Part shown: in pieces, positions 21,982 to 33,290 of the stretch | How positions within the stretch are numbered: the first letter of the stretch is position 1 | Layout: each line of letters opens with the position of its first letter | DNA from: Emydura subglobosa | Lineage: Eukaryota; Chordata; Testudines; Chelidae | Reading direction: 5' to 3' | Length of the DNA: 64,000 bases | Assembly (NCBI GenBank): GCA_007922225.1 | Contig: ML679961.1 | Location: 3,082,319-3,146,318, forward strand | Made by a program: the position numbers and the translations under genes | Notes under the pieces: model-generated | Database searches by the model: none | What the model was told of the DNA's origin: nothing | The model's input: only the letters and a program-made list of their open reading frames with translations

Positions 21982-21983
<2 letters not shown>
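21500..21983. other. No gene recognised
   Basis: Overlapping frames at 21660-21898 show no conserved motif. I see no repeat family here. Confidence 0.4.

Positions 21984-22016
<33 letters not shown>
21984..22016. repeat. (CA)n microsatellite
   Basis: About 16 CA units with one interruption (CACATACACA...). Confidence 0.95.
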
Positions 22017-22020
<4 letters not shown>

Positions 22021-22345
22021 TAGAGGGTAGCAACCAAATTGCCTGATGGCGAAAATAACCTTTGATGCTACTGAACTACAATATGATGACTGCCGGGGAG
22101 AATTTCTGAGGAACAGGTTTCTAAGTAGTATGCCTGGAATTACTTTAAAATGGTAAAATCCCATTATTGTTAATGGGGTTTATACGGTCATCTCCAAAGC
22201 TGCTTTGAAAATGCGACCCAGAACATTCTGCGGGTGATAACTGAGAACTGCAGAAACTATCTTCATATGAGATACTTTCCACAAAGATGTCCTCGTTCCG
22301 TTTTAGAGGTACTAAAATATCGAGAGGTCTAGAGCGTCAGGGCCA

Positions 22346-22395
22346 TATCCTCAGCTGGTGTAAATTGGTGTCGCTCCACTGGCTTCAGCTGAGAG
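22346..22395. repeat. Palindromic repeat fragment (CCTCAGCTGGTGTAAATTGG type)
   Basis: CCTCAGCTGGTGTAAATTGG followed by CGCTCCACTGGCTTCAG. The same unit, in either orientation, occurs at 42944-43010 and 63935-63990. Confidence 0.6.
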
Positions 22396-22637
22396 GATGT
22401 CTTTGTTGTACCGCCTAAGGAAGAGTTGCTTTTATATTAATAAACGAATGCACAAATCCATGAGAACCAATCTCTCTCTTGGTGCAGGGGGGGAAGGAAT
22501 CTACTGCTCTGACCATAAACCCCGACCTCCAAAGCCCTGCTTGTTATGTTGTGCGAAACGACACACTGGACTGGAATTTGTTGCCAGGAAGAACAATTGT
22601 TCCCAAAAGGCAGCTTTTCTGTTTAGCAGCCTGTTTT

Positions 22638-23075
22638 CATAGATTCATTGATTCTCAGGCCAGAAGGGACCATTGTGATCATCTAGTCTGACCTCCTGTG
22701 TAACACAGGCCAGAGAGATGCCCCAAAATAATTTCTAGAGCAGATCTTTTACAAAAACGTCTAATGTTGCTTTAAAAATGATCTGTGATGGAGAATGCAT
22801 CACAACCCTTGGTAAGTTGTTCCAGTGGTTAATTACTCTGACTGTTAAAAATGTACATCTTATTTCCAGTGCTGCTTTCACTTCCCCTCTAAAACAGGCC
22901 AGTTTTCCAACCAATATGGCTTTCTTTCTCGGTTGTGGGATTATGCCTTTTTGGGAATGTAGTAAAGTGTTCTCAAACAATTCTCAATTATCATTCGCAC
23001 TTTTCTGATTAAATTCTTCCTTCCAATGGATTTCGCTCAAAATTGTTTTGAACTTTGTGAAATTGGCTCTTTTAA
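22638..23075 (-). mobile_element. CR1 LINE 3' fragment (diverged subfamily)
   Basis: The inverted tail TCATAGATTCATTGATTCTC is followed by AGAAGGGACCATTGTGATCA, TCTAGTCTGACCTCCTGTGT and, farther on, AAGTTGTTCCAGTGGTTAAT. These are the 3' UTR and ORF2 end of an older CR1 subfamily. The minus frame 22735-22980 keeps FLTVRVINHWNNLPRVVMHS, the ORF2 C-terminal motif. Confidence 0.87.
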
Positions 23076-23084
23076 AGCACCAAG

Positions 23085-23600
23085 TATACAGAATCAGCGC
23101 TTAAGGCTAAAGGGATGACCTGATCACGTAGTCTGATCTCTGGTATAGCTCAGAGATCTATACCACCCAGCACCCACACACTAAACCCAGCAAGCGAAAT
23201 GAAATCAAAGTAAACAAAACCCACAGGACACTAGACTATTATGTGCCCCAGGCAGAGAATAGGAGGGACCAAGGTGCACCAGTGCAATGGCAGGGAAATG
23301 ATTAAATGAGATATAGCCACATGATCCTGGGCAGTGACCCCTTTCAAACACACTGAAGAGGAAGGTGGAAAAAAAACCCAAAAAACCATAAGGTCACTGC
23401 CAATCTCACCTGAGGAAAATTTATCTCCCGACCCCACCTACGGTGATCAATTAGACCCTGAACATGTCAGCTAGCCGAGCACCTGAGACAGCGAATTCTC
23501 AGGGCCACCTCTGAGCCCTGGCCCTACTCATCCTATGACCCATCTCCAGCCCTGACCAGCCCTGATGCTTTCGGGGGAAGGAAATTAAAAAGTCATCCGA
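23085..23600 (-). mobile_element. CR1 LINE fragment from a second, still older subfamily
   Basis: It contains degraded versions of the subfamily's 3' region: GATCACGTAGTCTGATCTCT near the left end, then CACTGCCAATCTCACCTGAGG, CTCCCGACCCCACCTACGG and GATCAATTAGACCCTGAACA. It directly abuts the fragment at 22638-23075 in the same orientation. It may be part of the same ancient insertion after rearrangement. Confidence 0.6.
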
Positions 23601-23713
23601 AAACACATGCGGGGGAGGAGAGGAAATCTGAAACCTTGAAGCATGAGCGTTCGAAACATAAGACATACATCGGATAAACATGAGCCCTACCCCCTACCAT
23701 TGCAAGCAACCTC

Positions 23714-24690
23714 ATCACACAAGTGCAGAAAACCTTTGATGAGGGGCCCCCACCAAAGCTCTCAAGCAAAGTAAGTGGTCGTGGGATAAAAGGGAAGGTC
23801 CTCTCCTGGATCTGTAACTGGTTCAAAGGTAAGAAACAAAGGGTAGGAATAAACGGTCAGTTTCCAGAAGGAAGAAAGGTAAATAGTGGTGTTCCGCAGG
23901 GGTCTGGATTGGAACCAGTGCTGTTCAACATATTCATAAATGATCTGGAAAAAGGGGTAAACAGGGAGGTGGCAAAATTTGCAGATGATACAAAACTACT
24001 CAAGATAGTTAAGTCCAAAGCAAGCTGTGCAGAATTACAAAGGGACCTTACAAATCTGGATGACTGGGCAACAAAATGGCAGATGAAATTCACTATCAAT
24101 AATTGCAAAGTAATGCACATTGGCAAACATAATCCCACTATACAGATAAAATGATGGGGTCTAAATTAGCTGTTACCACTCCAGAAAGATCTTGGAGTCA
24201 CCGTGGATAGTTCTCTGACAGCGTTCACTCAGTGTGCAGCTGTAGGCAGAAAAGCTACCAGAATGCCGGGAATCATTAAGAAAAGGGCTAGATAATAAGA
24301 CAGAAAATATCATAATGCCACTATACTACTCCATGGTGTGCCCATACCTTAACTACCGCATCCAGTTCTCAAAAAAGACGTATTGGAATTGGAAAAGGTA
24401 CAGAAAAGGGCAACAAACACGTTTAAGGGTATGGAACAGCTTCATATGCGGAGAGATTAAAAAGACGAGGGCTGTTCATCTTAGAAGAGTGATGAGTGAG
24501 GGGAGAGATGATAGAGGTCTATGAAATGACGACTGGTGTGGACAAAGTGAATAAGGAAGTGTGATTTACCCCTTCACATAACCCACAAAGTGTGGGTCAC
24601 CCACTGAAATTAATAGGCGGCAGGTTTAAAACAAACATAAGGAAGTGCTTCTCCACACAGCGCAATCGCAGGGCATTTCATGATACCTTC
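23714..24690 (+). pseudogene. CR1 LINE fragment with reverse-transcriptase remnant
   Basis: The plus frame 23723-24154 carries the RT palm. ICNWFKGKKQRVGINGQF is followed by VNSGVPQGSGLEPVLFNIF, then INDLEKGVNREVAKFADDTK with the FADD catalytic box, and NLDDWATKWQMKF. The reading continues with breaks to 24524 (YYSMVCPYLNYRIQF) and in sequence to about 24690 (AATTAATAGGCGGCAGGTTT). This is a CR1 subfamily different from the copy at 44732 (KSKASCAELQ region in place of the EGRDRIQ region). No 3' tail is visible, so both ends are truncated. It stands in opposite orientation to the two CR1 fragments just to its left. Confidence 0.85.
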
Positions 24691-26335
24691 TCCCCCTCCC
24701 ACAGGAATGGCCAGACTGGATCAGAGCAGCTCCCTGGAGCCCAGCATCACTCCAGCTGCTGCAGAGGAAGGGACAAGAACCCTGCAGTAGCAGATGCCCC
24801 CCACATTAGTGCTTATCCTGACACAGGAGGCTTAAAAAGGCGCATCTGGTCATCTGAGAACAGGAACTGCTCTCCCGTTATCTCCACCCCCAGCAGTTAC
24901 ACCTGCGACTGCCCCGGGGTTCTGAGTTTTTATACGCATCCACAATTCCTGACATTTTCATTATTAACAAAATCATTCACTTCTATTCATCAGGATAGAA
25001 CAGTTACAAACCCTAAAGCTTCAGACGCGTCAGTTGGACATCCTTCTCCTGTTCTTTGTAGCTGACTAAAAGTATCATTACCTCAAATTACAAATTACCT
25101 GCAGCTATTTTAAACCATATGTTGTCTTCTGGTACTGGAAAGGCATTATTACCAGCCCACTCTCTCTACACACACTTGAGTCTGTTTCGATGATAATTTG
25201 TTCATCTCGTCTGGTATTTTGGAGGGTGATCGGATTCTAAATTGAGACATTCTAAATGACAACTCAGGGTACTCCCCCTACCCAGCTCGAAGCATGACCA
25301 GTCTGAGGATAACAAACCCTACACCCAGGTTTCTAGTAACAGGATCAAAATCTGAGGGCATGCTTCTGGATTTGATCTAGACAGGGATCCTAAGAAAGTC
25401 ACTTTTTCTATTTCTAGAAAGGCACGCAATAAATGCATTGCAAAATGGGTTAATTGAAGGCCTGGGCAGGGTTATGCAGTATATAAGTTGCTTTATCTTT
25501 CCCCTCGGACGAGTAACGTATAATGCACAACTGATCTGCAATGGAGCTCTGCTGCCATCTACTGCACGTCTGGCCCTGCTTTCAGTGTTTCCAAGCGTTG
25601 GGCGCTCAAAATAAGATTAAGGGAAGCTTACGTGTCCTCTGGCATCGAGCCCAAAGCCAAACTAAAGCTTCGTTTCAATCAATAATCCCAGCGGAGAATC
25701 CCAAAGAGGCTGAGAATCCGTGTTCCAGTATTAACATTGGCAGTTTCCCACATGCCCTCCCGACCCACTTTATATTAATGTGGTGCTGGAATGCAAGGCC
25801 CCTTGTTTTATTGATGCCCCCCGAGTAGCGATGCAAAGAAGCATAAAGCACTGAGCCAGAACACGGCATGTTTTAAAATAGGCTCTTAACTTAGCTCCCT
25901 GCAGGAAACAGCATCCCACTCTGGCCGGTAGATCCGCTGCAGCTTCTGTGCGGCACATCTCCACTCAGTCACTCCTCCCCTTTGGCAAAGAAGGGACGGG
26001 GGTCTCTTTCTTCCTATCCTGAGTTTTCGCCATAGATTCCATCACTGCAGGAGCTACGTGCACAACCTGGTTTCAATCCGCCCAGAGTCCAAGGCCTTCC
26101 TCCCTAATGACTAGCCCCCGCAAGTGGGTGGAGCTGGGCAGGACTCAGATATCCACCTGCCTTTCTCATGCAGCTCCTGACACCTGGCAAGAATCAGCAT
26201 TTTCTCTGAGAGCACCAGCAGGCTGGGGCTGCAGCACCGGTGGTTTTTCTGAGACATACAGCCCTGACACCAGACAGATGAGAACCAGTCCCAGCGAACG
26301 TCAGAGCCACGTCTCCACAACCACATTGAGTTGGG
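24691..26335. other. No gene recognised
   Basis: I find no repeat family or protein motif here. Frames such as 25541-25828 have no domain signature. Confidence 0.45.
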
Positions 26336-26460
26336 ACCTAGGGACATAGGACTGGAAGGAATCTCCTGAGTCCTTGAGTCCAGTCCCCTGCTATCGCAGG
26401 GGACCCATCAGAGCATCCCCTTCAGATACTTCTCCAGCTGTATCTTAAAACTCTTTAGGC
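26336..26460 (-). mobile_element. CR1 LINE 3' fragment (short, diverged)
   Basis: Inverted CR1 3' sequence: GGGACATAGGACTGGAAGGA, then GAGTCCAGTCCCCTGCTATCGC, then TATCTTAAAACTCTTTAGG. Confidence 0.7.
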
Positions 26461-26596
26461 TGAGAAACGGCCATCAGTATCCGTACGACTGGGCTGTATT
26501 TTGCCATCCTCCTTGCCCATAGATGAAATTCTCCATCTTCCTGAACGGGCAGTCCCCTTCGGGCATGGTTCTAAGTACTGTAGTTAGTGTCTGGGG

Positions 26597-26760
26597 TTGC
26601 ATCTAGACAGGTCACAGCAGCGAGTCTCAGAGCCGGGGTCTACAGACTCGGGCTCACTCTGTGCTGCTAAAATCAGCTGGGTACATGTCGCAGGACTCGG
26701 AAACCCAACCCCCCTCTCCAGGCTTCAGAGCCCAAGAAGGCCATAAATCGGCACAGCTAT
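26597..26760. repeat. MITE-like repeat (CTCGGGCTC palindromic type)
   Basis: TAGACAGGTCACAGCAGCGA, CAGAGCCGGGGTCTACAGAC and CTCGGGCTCACTCTGTGCTGC form a pattern of interlocking short palindromes typical of a turtle hAT-like MITE. A diverged CAGGACTCGGAAACCCAACC follows. No transposase. Confidence 0.5.
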
Positions 26761-26769
26761 TCTTAGTGA

Positions 26770-26886
26770 CAAAGACCTGGCTGGGATGGTTTAATTGGGG
26801 TTGGCCCTGCTGTGAGCAGGGGGTTGGACTAGATGACCTCCTGAGGTCCCTTCCAACCCTCATCTTCTAGGACTCTATGAATCTAT
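26770..26886 (+). mobile_element. CR1 LINE 3' end
   Basis: ACAAAGACCTGGCTGGGATGG through TGTGAGCAGGGGGTTGGACT to TCTAGGACTCTATGAATCTAT is the last 115 bp or so of CR1. It abuts the MITE-like block. Confidence 0.88.
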
Positions 26887-28004
26887 AGCGCCAGTCCTGT
26901 CAACCCGAGCGCTGAGACGCACAGCCACAGGCTGCTACTTGCTGTGCAGACGTCCCCTGGGTTTTCTCGTGTTTAAAAAAGATGGATCAGAGGTGCAAGG
27001 TCACACCTGCGACAGGGCTGCAATAAAGCAAATGAGGGGATTAGGTTCAAGGAGAGCGATATTCTACCTGCAGCACGTCTCACACACGGCGATTTGCTGT
27101 TAACGTAAGTGCACTCTGTACCTGCTATCATACGGTCATTAAAGGAGACGCATCCACCAAGCTATGCAAGTATTCCTCTCTGGTTCATACTTTCACAGCT
27201 CCTCCTGCCATTCTGAAGACTGGATGAGACCTCATGTCATGTGTATTTCTGTCAATTACATAGGAATGAATTTTCTTCCAGCGATGGGCTGCTTTCCTGT
27301 TCCTTCAGGGCGTTCTGCTATTAAGGTAGCTGAGTTGTTTGCATATGATTTGTGCAAAAGTAAATTTAGGAACTTTCATTCTGGATGTGAGCAGATTAAC
27401 TGGTGTCAAGTAATTCCCAAAGAGAGAGGAAGAGAGAATATACCGGCCACGTGCTCTTTGCATCATTCCACCAACAGCTCCCAGGAGCAGAGAGTCCAGG
27501 GAAATAGTCCACCTCCCCCCGTTTTGCTGCTATCGCTGGCTGTGTGGGTGGGACTATAACAGGCACTGCATGGCAGGCCTGGTCATGGAGGGTTTTCCTT
27601 CCCAAATGCTCAGTTTTGATTCTGGTTGGAAAATGCCAACAAATCAGGCAGAGAAAAGTTCAATTTTGATTCAAGATCAAATTAACTCCAGCACCCGGCA
27701 CTCAGGGTGACGTTCACTCCACAGACACAGACACAAAGCCCTTCACAATACCCACACCCTGGACAGCAGCTGTGGACCCTCAGTGCATCCCTTATGCAGG
27801 GCAGAAGTACAGGGGGAGAGCGTGGGTGAATCTGACCAACAGGGAATGATAACTGGCTGGGAGATCAGGCCTGGAGAATGTCACGTGAAGGAGAAGACAG
27901 TGGGGGGAGGTCCTAGAGGAATGTACTTTGGGGAAAGGAATAAGATAGGGTGAATCCTCCCGTAGGTACTGCAAACACAGGTACCTTGTGAGGAAGCTAT
28001 ACCT
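26887..28004. other. No gene recognised
   Basis: I see nothing assignable. The frame 27164-27559 has no motif I recognise. Confidence 0.4.
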
Positions 28005-28070
28005 TCACAGGCCATATATGGGACCGTATGACCCACTGGTCTGTTCCAGTCTGGCAATTTTTACATCCCT
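28005..28070 (+). mobile_element. LINE 3' tail fragment
   Basis: GACCCACTGGTCTGTTCCAGTC followed by CTGGCAATTTTTACATCCCT resembles the end of an older CR1-type LINE. It is short and the upstream body is not visible. Confidence 0.35.
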
Positions 28071-30654
28071 ATGCAAACTGCGGAGAAGTACCGTGAATCT
28101 GTACCGGTGGATTTAAAATAATGAGCTAATGTCAAGTGCATATTTCAGACTCCCACAACCAAGACAGGAGGGAGAGCCAGCCAGGAACACACTGTGCAGC
28201 ACAGGGAAGAATAATGGCACAGAGGAATGGGCCATTTTAACCTTAACAACAGTGACGTTTTTCACTAGGTCAAAGACGGAATGAAGGGGACCCAGTGACT
28301 TTTCCCAAGACCAGGGTTTCTGTTTGCCTCTTGCTTTCATTGCAGATAAGGCAAAAATAACACTTCTCTCAAACACACAGGCTAAATAAAGTCTGTCTGG
28401 CAATGCCATGAAGACAATGGCAGTATATGGACCAAAGCAGCCGAAGGAAAGGAATCCTGCGACAATGGTCAAAATGGAGGCTCTCCACCACCATCACCTC
28501 ACATTGGGCGACTTGTAATGTTAATCAAGATTAAGCCTACCCGTCCTCGAAATCAGTGTGAAAGCTCCTGCAAATTGTAGACATTTACTGGCAGTCAGCC
28601 TCCCTCTCTTATCATTAACTCCTTATTAAGACGATTTAGACTCATTGCATTGCAACAGAATATCCAGATCAAATCCTGCAGCAATCAAAATGGTGGTCTA
28701 GGGTTCAAAATACTTAGAGAGAGGAGAAATTTAAAGATGCGCCTCGGAATCAGGATTGCACTCTCCTCCCCGGTAATGGGTGACGTCAGTACGTCATCAG
28801 TTACAGCCTGATCTGAAGCCCAGAAAAGTCACAGGAAGTCACACCCGGACTCCAGCAGGCTTTGGAACGGTCCCTTCCCAAGGAATGAGGCCCTTTCAGT
28901 CTCATGAGTTCTCCTCCGTGGAGTTAACATTCTCTGGGAATGCAGCAATAGTGAAACTGAGCAGAGATCTCCAGTCCCCTCTGGGATATCATGGCAGATC
29001 ATTTTCAGAGCATTGGTGGTAAGCTCATCGTGGAGAGGCCACTTTCTCATAGCCGGGTCTCTTCTGCTAGCTGGGACGCTCCAATAAGGCGGGTTCCTGT
29101 GACAGAGTACCCTGCAGCTGACTCACCAATCTGTGCGCTTTGCAAGCATCCCCCGGTGGGTTGCAGTGAGGAGCTAGTGAGCTCAGGACTGGGTGATCAA
29201 ACAACGAGCCAGGTGATTCGGCTCCTCCACTGCGGAGAGTTAAGGGGGAGACAGGACTCTCTCCTCCCACCCCCATGTCTGGGAAGGGCGGACAGCTGGC
29301 CCGAGACGCCCAGGATCTCAGAGAGGTGAGATCTCTGCCCGTTTCTGGGGAGAAGGTAAAAAGCCTTGTGCTGTGAGGCACAAGCACTTGTATTGCACGC
29401 TCTAAATAACGCACGTGGCGTTGAACCTGCGCAGGCAAGGGTGAGGACAGTTTGCAGCGAGGAAGCCAGGGGGAGGGAGCCCTGCCCTGTGGCCGTCCAA
29501 GGCCACTCTGGTGAGCAGAGAGCTGGTTTCTTAGCAGCTGCCACTCCCATCAGAACTCCAAGTTTTTCACAACGCCCTACACAGCCTTTCCTGGTGCTGT
29601 TTCTCGTGCTAACTGCACACCGTGCTCCTCCGCAGCACACGGGACCTGAGCTGGGCACCAAGCAGCCCTGCTGTGCAGAGCACAGCGATGCGAAATTCTG
29701 TAGCACATTGCAATATCTGTGCCATCGTCAAGTAAGGTCGAAAACAGAGGTTAGCACTGCCGCCGCTGTGAGAAGGGCTGACAGAACCAGCAGGGTGTTC
29801 CTCGCGGTGCTCCCATGGACTGTCCTGCTGAGCAGAGAGAACTGGGCAAGGAACACACCTCCGATCCTCCCGGCTCACTAGTCCCCAGCTGCTGGCTCCG
29901 CTCCAGGAGTCTTTGCCGAAGGAAGGGTCAGAGCTCCAGGCTGGTCTACACAGGGAAAGAATCCGTTCTAGACGCACTGCGTGTGGAGAGCCAGGTCCGG
30001 CAGCGGCCCGGTTTCAGAGCCGCATGTCCAGCTGCTAAAGTAACGGGCAGGGGAGATCACCTGCAAACCAGTGGTTTTAAAGAGGGGTGTTAGGAGTAAG
30101 AGGGAAGACAGACAATGTGACCTGGACTAAGAGCACTGGGGGATCCAGGCTGTGAGTGGGCGAAGTAAAAGCAAATGGTGTGGAAAGCCATCAAATACAA
30201 AGCAGCGTGTGGGGGGTCACAAAACCAGCCCCTCCCCCACTTTCCTCCACGCAACACCTGCCCCCCACCTCTTCCCCTCTCAAAAAAATGCTGGAAATGA
30301 AGTTCAAAGCAAAATCACCAGCTAAACAAACATCAGCGGCGTAGCAGAGATGTCAGGGCTGAGCTCAGGGACTCTCCGGAGGAGACAAACAGCGGGAGCA
30401 GCTGGGCAAGCTCCAGCGCTGCCCTCCATCCAGCAGAACCGTGTACCCGACACGCCCAGGGACCCAGGGACACTCCCGGGCAGCAGCCAGCTCCAAATGA
30501 TATTTTCCTTCCTAAGAGCCAGATCCTGCCAGCCTGGCCTACGGGGGGGGGAGAGAGGCTCTTCAGCTACAGACGCGCCCCCGGCTTTCTCTCAGCCCGA
30601 CAGCTAGCACACTGCCTGCTGCTCTCTATTAGAAGTGTTTGGGCCGCGGTTAGC
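28071..30654. other. No gene recognised
   Basis: Minus-strand frames of 119-169 codons (28113-28472, 29197-29706) overlap plus-strand frames of similar length. None shows a domain, a splice context or a repeat family I can name. The stretch 29000-30050 is somewhat GC-richer than its surroundings. Confidence 0.4.
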
Positions 30655-30755
30655 AAGGTGCTTAATTGTGTACCTAACTTTAAGCATGTGAATAGTCTGA
30701 TTGACTTCAATGGGGCTACTCCTGCTTCAAAGCCTTCCTGGAGTGTGGCCTGACG
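30655..30755. repeat. Palindromic repeat (TTGACTTCAATGG core)
   Basis: GTGCTTAATTGTGTACCTAAC, TTTAAGCATGTGAATAGTCTG and ATTGACTTCAATGGGGCTACT form half of a palindrome with the same core as the units at 683, 39955 and 62650. Confidence 0.6.
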
Positions 30756-33138
30756 CAGCAAGCTGCACAGGGCAGGGACTGCGTGTTATCCCTGGGGAAC
30801 GCCTAGGACAGCGTAGAAATAATTATACCAACTACACGGCAGTCATTGTACATTAGCATCAATGCCCTGCAATCTGCCAGTTGACATCGCACCATAATTT
30901 CCATGGCAACACACTGATGTCATGGACACGGGATAATGTGAAATGGAAATGACTGAAGGCAAATTCCAGGGGATGCTGCAGTGACGGATGCCAAGAGTAC
31001 AACCTAAATCAATAGGTAGACAGATGGGGTCTAGCAGTCTGCTTGTTTTGTAAATGGAATTAAAAACCAAAGAAAATTAAACTATAAAGTCAACCTACAA
31101 ACTTGCACGGACATAGAGGGAAGATCCTAACTGTACTTTAAAGTTCTAGCGCGGTTCTTTTGTGTAGTTATGCACATACCGGTCGGTTCTGGAGCTTGAA
31201 AAGAGCCAAAAGGTGGCCTGGAAGCAAGGAGCTAACTGACACTTGGTGAGTTTCAAGGGCTGATTCCAGAGTGCCCAGTCTAGTGAGTAGAGCTCACATC
31301 ACACTTCCTTCGCTCTGCCTATCCGACCGCCAGCTTTCTTTGCCATCTCTGGGTCAGGCTCTGTCACCGCAGGGCTCCCAAATGTCACACATTTTGTTAT
31401 CAAATGTAGTCCACTAGATGAAACTCTGAGATTCCCGTTACTGACTTTCCGAACGGGGGAAAGAGAGCCACGTGACGATTTGACTGAGAAAAGGGAGAGC
31501 CGGCTTTTGAGGCCACTCATCTGGAAAACCAAGTCGGCTGTGGAAACCTGCAAACCAAGTCAGATGGCAGGAGGGAGGGAATCTCTTCCTTGAGCACTGC
31601 AAACCTTGACCACTACGTTGAGAGAGAACGCCTCCAAATACACGCTTAACAGAGAAGGAAGAAAGCCCGTTTCACTTGGAACGTGATCGGCCATAACGTT
31701 TCACCAGAAACCCTGTCTCCATCGGGGACATTGATAATGCTGCAGCTGTCACACAGAGCCAGGGTTGGGCAGCGGCAGAGATAGGGACTAAACCACGCAC
31801 TAACTAGGTACACACAGCTGATGCAGAAGGGCATCAAGGTGCTGCCCTGTTCTGCCTGTGAGGAGCTCCTTCTCTTGAGATTCCCCAACCAATTCCTTCC
31901 AAAGAAGAGCAGGAATGGTCTGCACTGACTCTGTGCACCGGGGCCGTTCCTCCCTCCTTTACAAGAAGACAGAGTCCAGCACTGCTATAAACAGCAGAAT
32001 TCATGCTGAAGGAAACGGGAGTTTTGCCTGAGTGAAATCTGTGAGATCAGACTCCAAAGAGAGCTATTTGCCTGCATCCAGAGGGAGTTATCCCTGCCTT
32101 GCAGAACACTCTGAAGTGCTCACAACTGGACACTGCCAAGATTTGCTGAAATAACGATCGGCAAAGACATCTAAAACTTGGAGGCTGAGTTGCCAAAGCT
32201 GTCCAAGGGATCTGGACTCCCAGCTTTCATTACTTTTAATAGGGACTGAACATCAGATCCTCTTTGCGGCTTTGGAAATCTCAGCTGAAGAGTTCAGTCC
32301 AATACACCCGCATCAGCAAGCAGCCTGAAAATGCTTCAAGTAACCGGAGCCAGGAAAGCATCCAGTTCCCAGTCATCTGAACTCCAGTCTTTTCTGTTGC
32401 AGCTTGTGACTCACTGCTTGATCATTCCTATGGTTTGCATTATTTATTCCACACAAGCTCATCAGCTTTTTATGCTTTAGCAATGACCTTCTGATAGTAA
32501 GTTAAGCCTACAGAAACAGCATTTGTAATTAATCTATTTCCATAAGATTAGCATGTCAAATGTCACAAGGATACATGTTGCATTCCTTTGCAGCTTAACA
32601 TCCTTTTGTCTGATTTCCATTAAAACCATAAAAGTCGTGTCAGAAAATAAACAGCCTGACATGAATTGCAAACCACATCCCCACACTGACATCCAGATGA
32701 GTCAGTCTTTGCTGTTCTATACAGCCAATAATGCAAACCTGGGTTATTGGTATGTGCAAGTTACAAAGCAAGTCCATGCCAAAGAAACAACCGCTGTACC
32801 TCACCACCTCACCGGTATCTGTAGTTTTCAATAAACAGTGTCACTTGGCAGAAATTCACAGCATGGACACCTGTCAACGAAGAGCTGGGTCATGAGCCTA
32901 TCCATCTTCTTGATGAACTGTGAAATGCACCCGGAGATCTCTCCTGCACAAAACAGATTCCACACATGTGAAGATGACCGTCATGTGATACCGTGTTTAT
33001 CACATGACTCAGCAATTTATCACACCTTTTTCCAGCATCACCTCTGATCAGCATCAGTCGTGTGGTAGCAGGTACAGGCTCTAAAGCAGGTCAGGCCCCA
33101 TTGTTCTCTGCCCTCTACAGACATATGCACAGAGACTG
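30756..33138. other. No gene recognised
   Basis: About 2.4 kb without a recognised repeat, RNA or protein motif. Confidence 0.4.
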
Positions 33139-33139
33139 C

Positions 33140-33290
33140 CCCGGGCCCTGCAGGTTTATCCCCATTTTATATGCGGGGAACTGAGGCACAGAGAGATGAA
33201 GTGACTTGCCAGCAGGGGTCTGGCAAAGCCAGGAGCTGCACCCAGATCTCCCGAGTCCAGCCAGGTGCCTGCTCCTCACGTCTGAGGGAG
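33140..33290 (-). repeat. MIR/CORE-SINE-like element
   Basis: The plus strand reads CCCCATTTTATATGCGGGGA, ACTGAGGCACAGAGAGATGA, AGTGACTTGCCAGCAGGG and CACCCAGATCTCCCGAGTCC. This is the reverse complement of the conserved MIR core and tRNA-like B-box region. It is nearly full-length but diverged. Confidence 0.75.

Noticed and set aside
29197..29977. Several long overlapping frames near 29.2-30 kb
   Set aside because: Plus and minus frames of similar length overlap across GC-rich DNA. No protein family is recognised.
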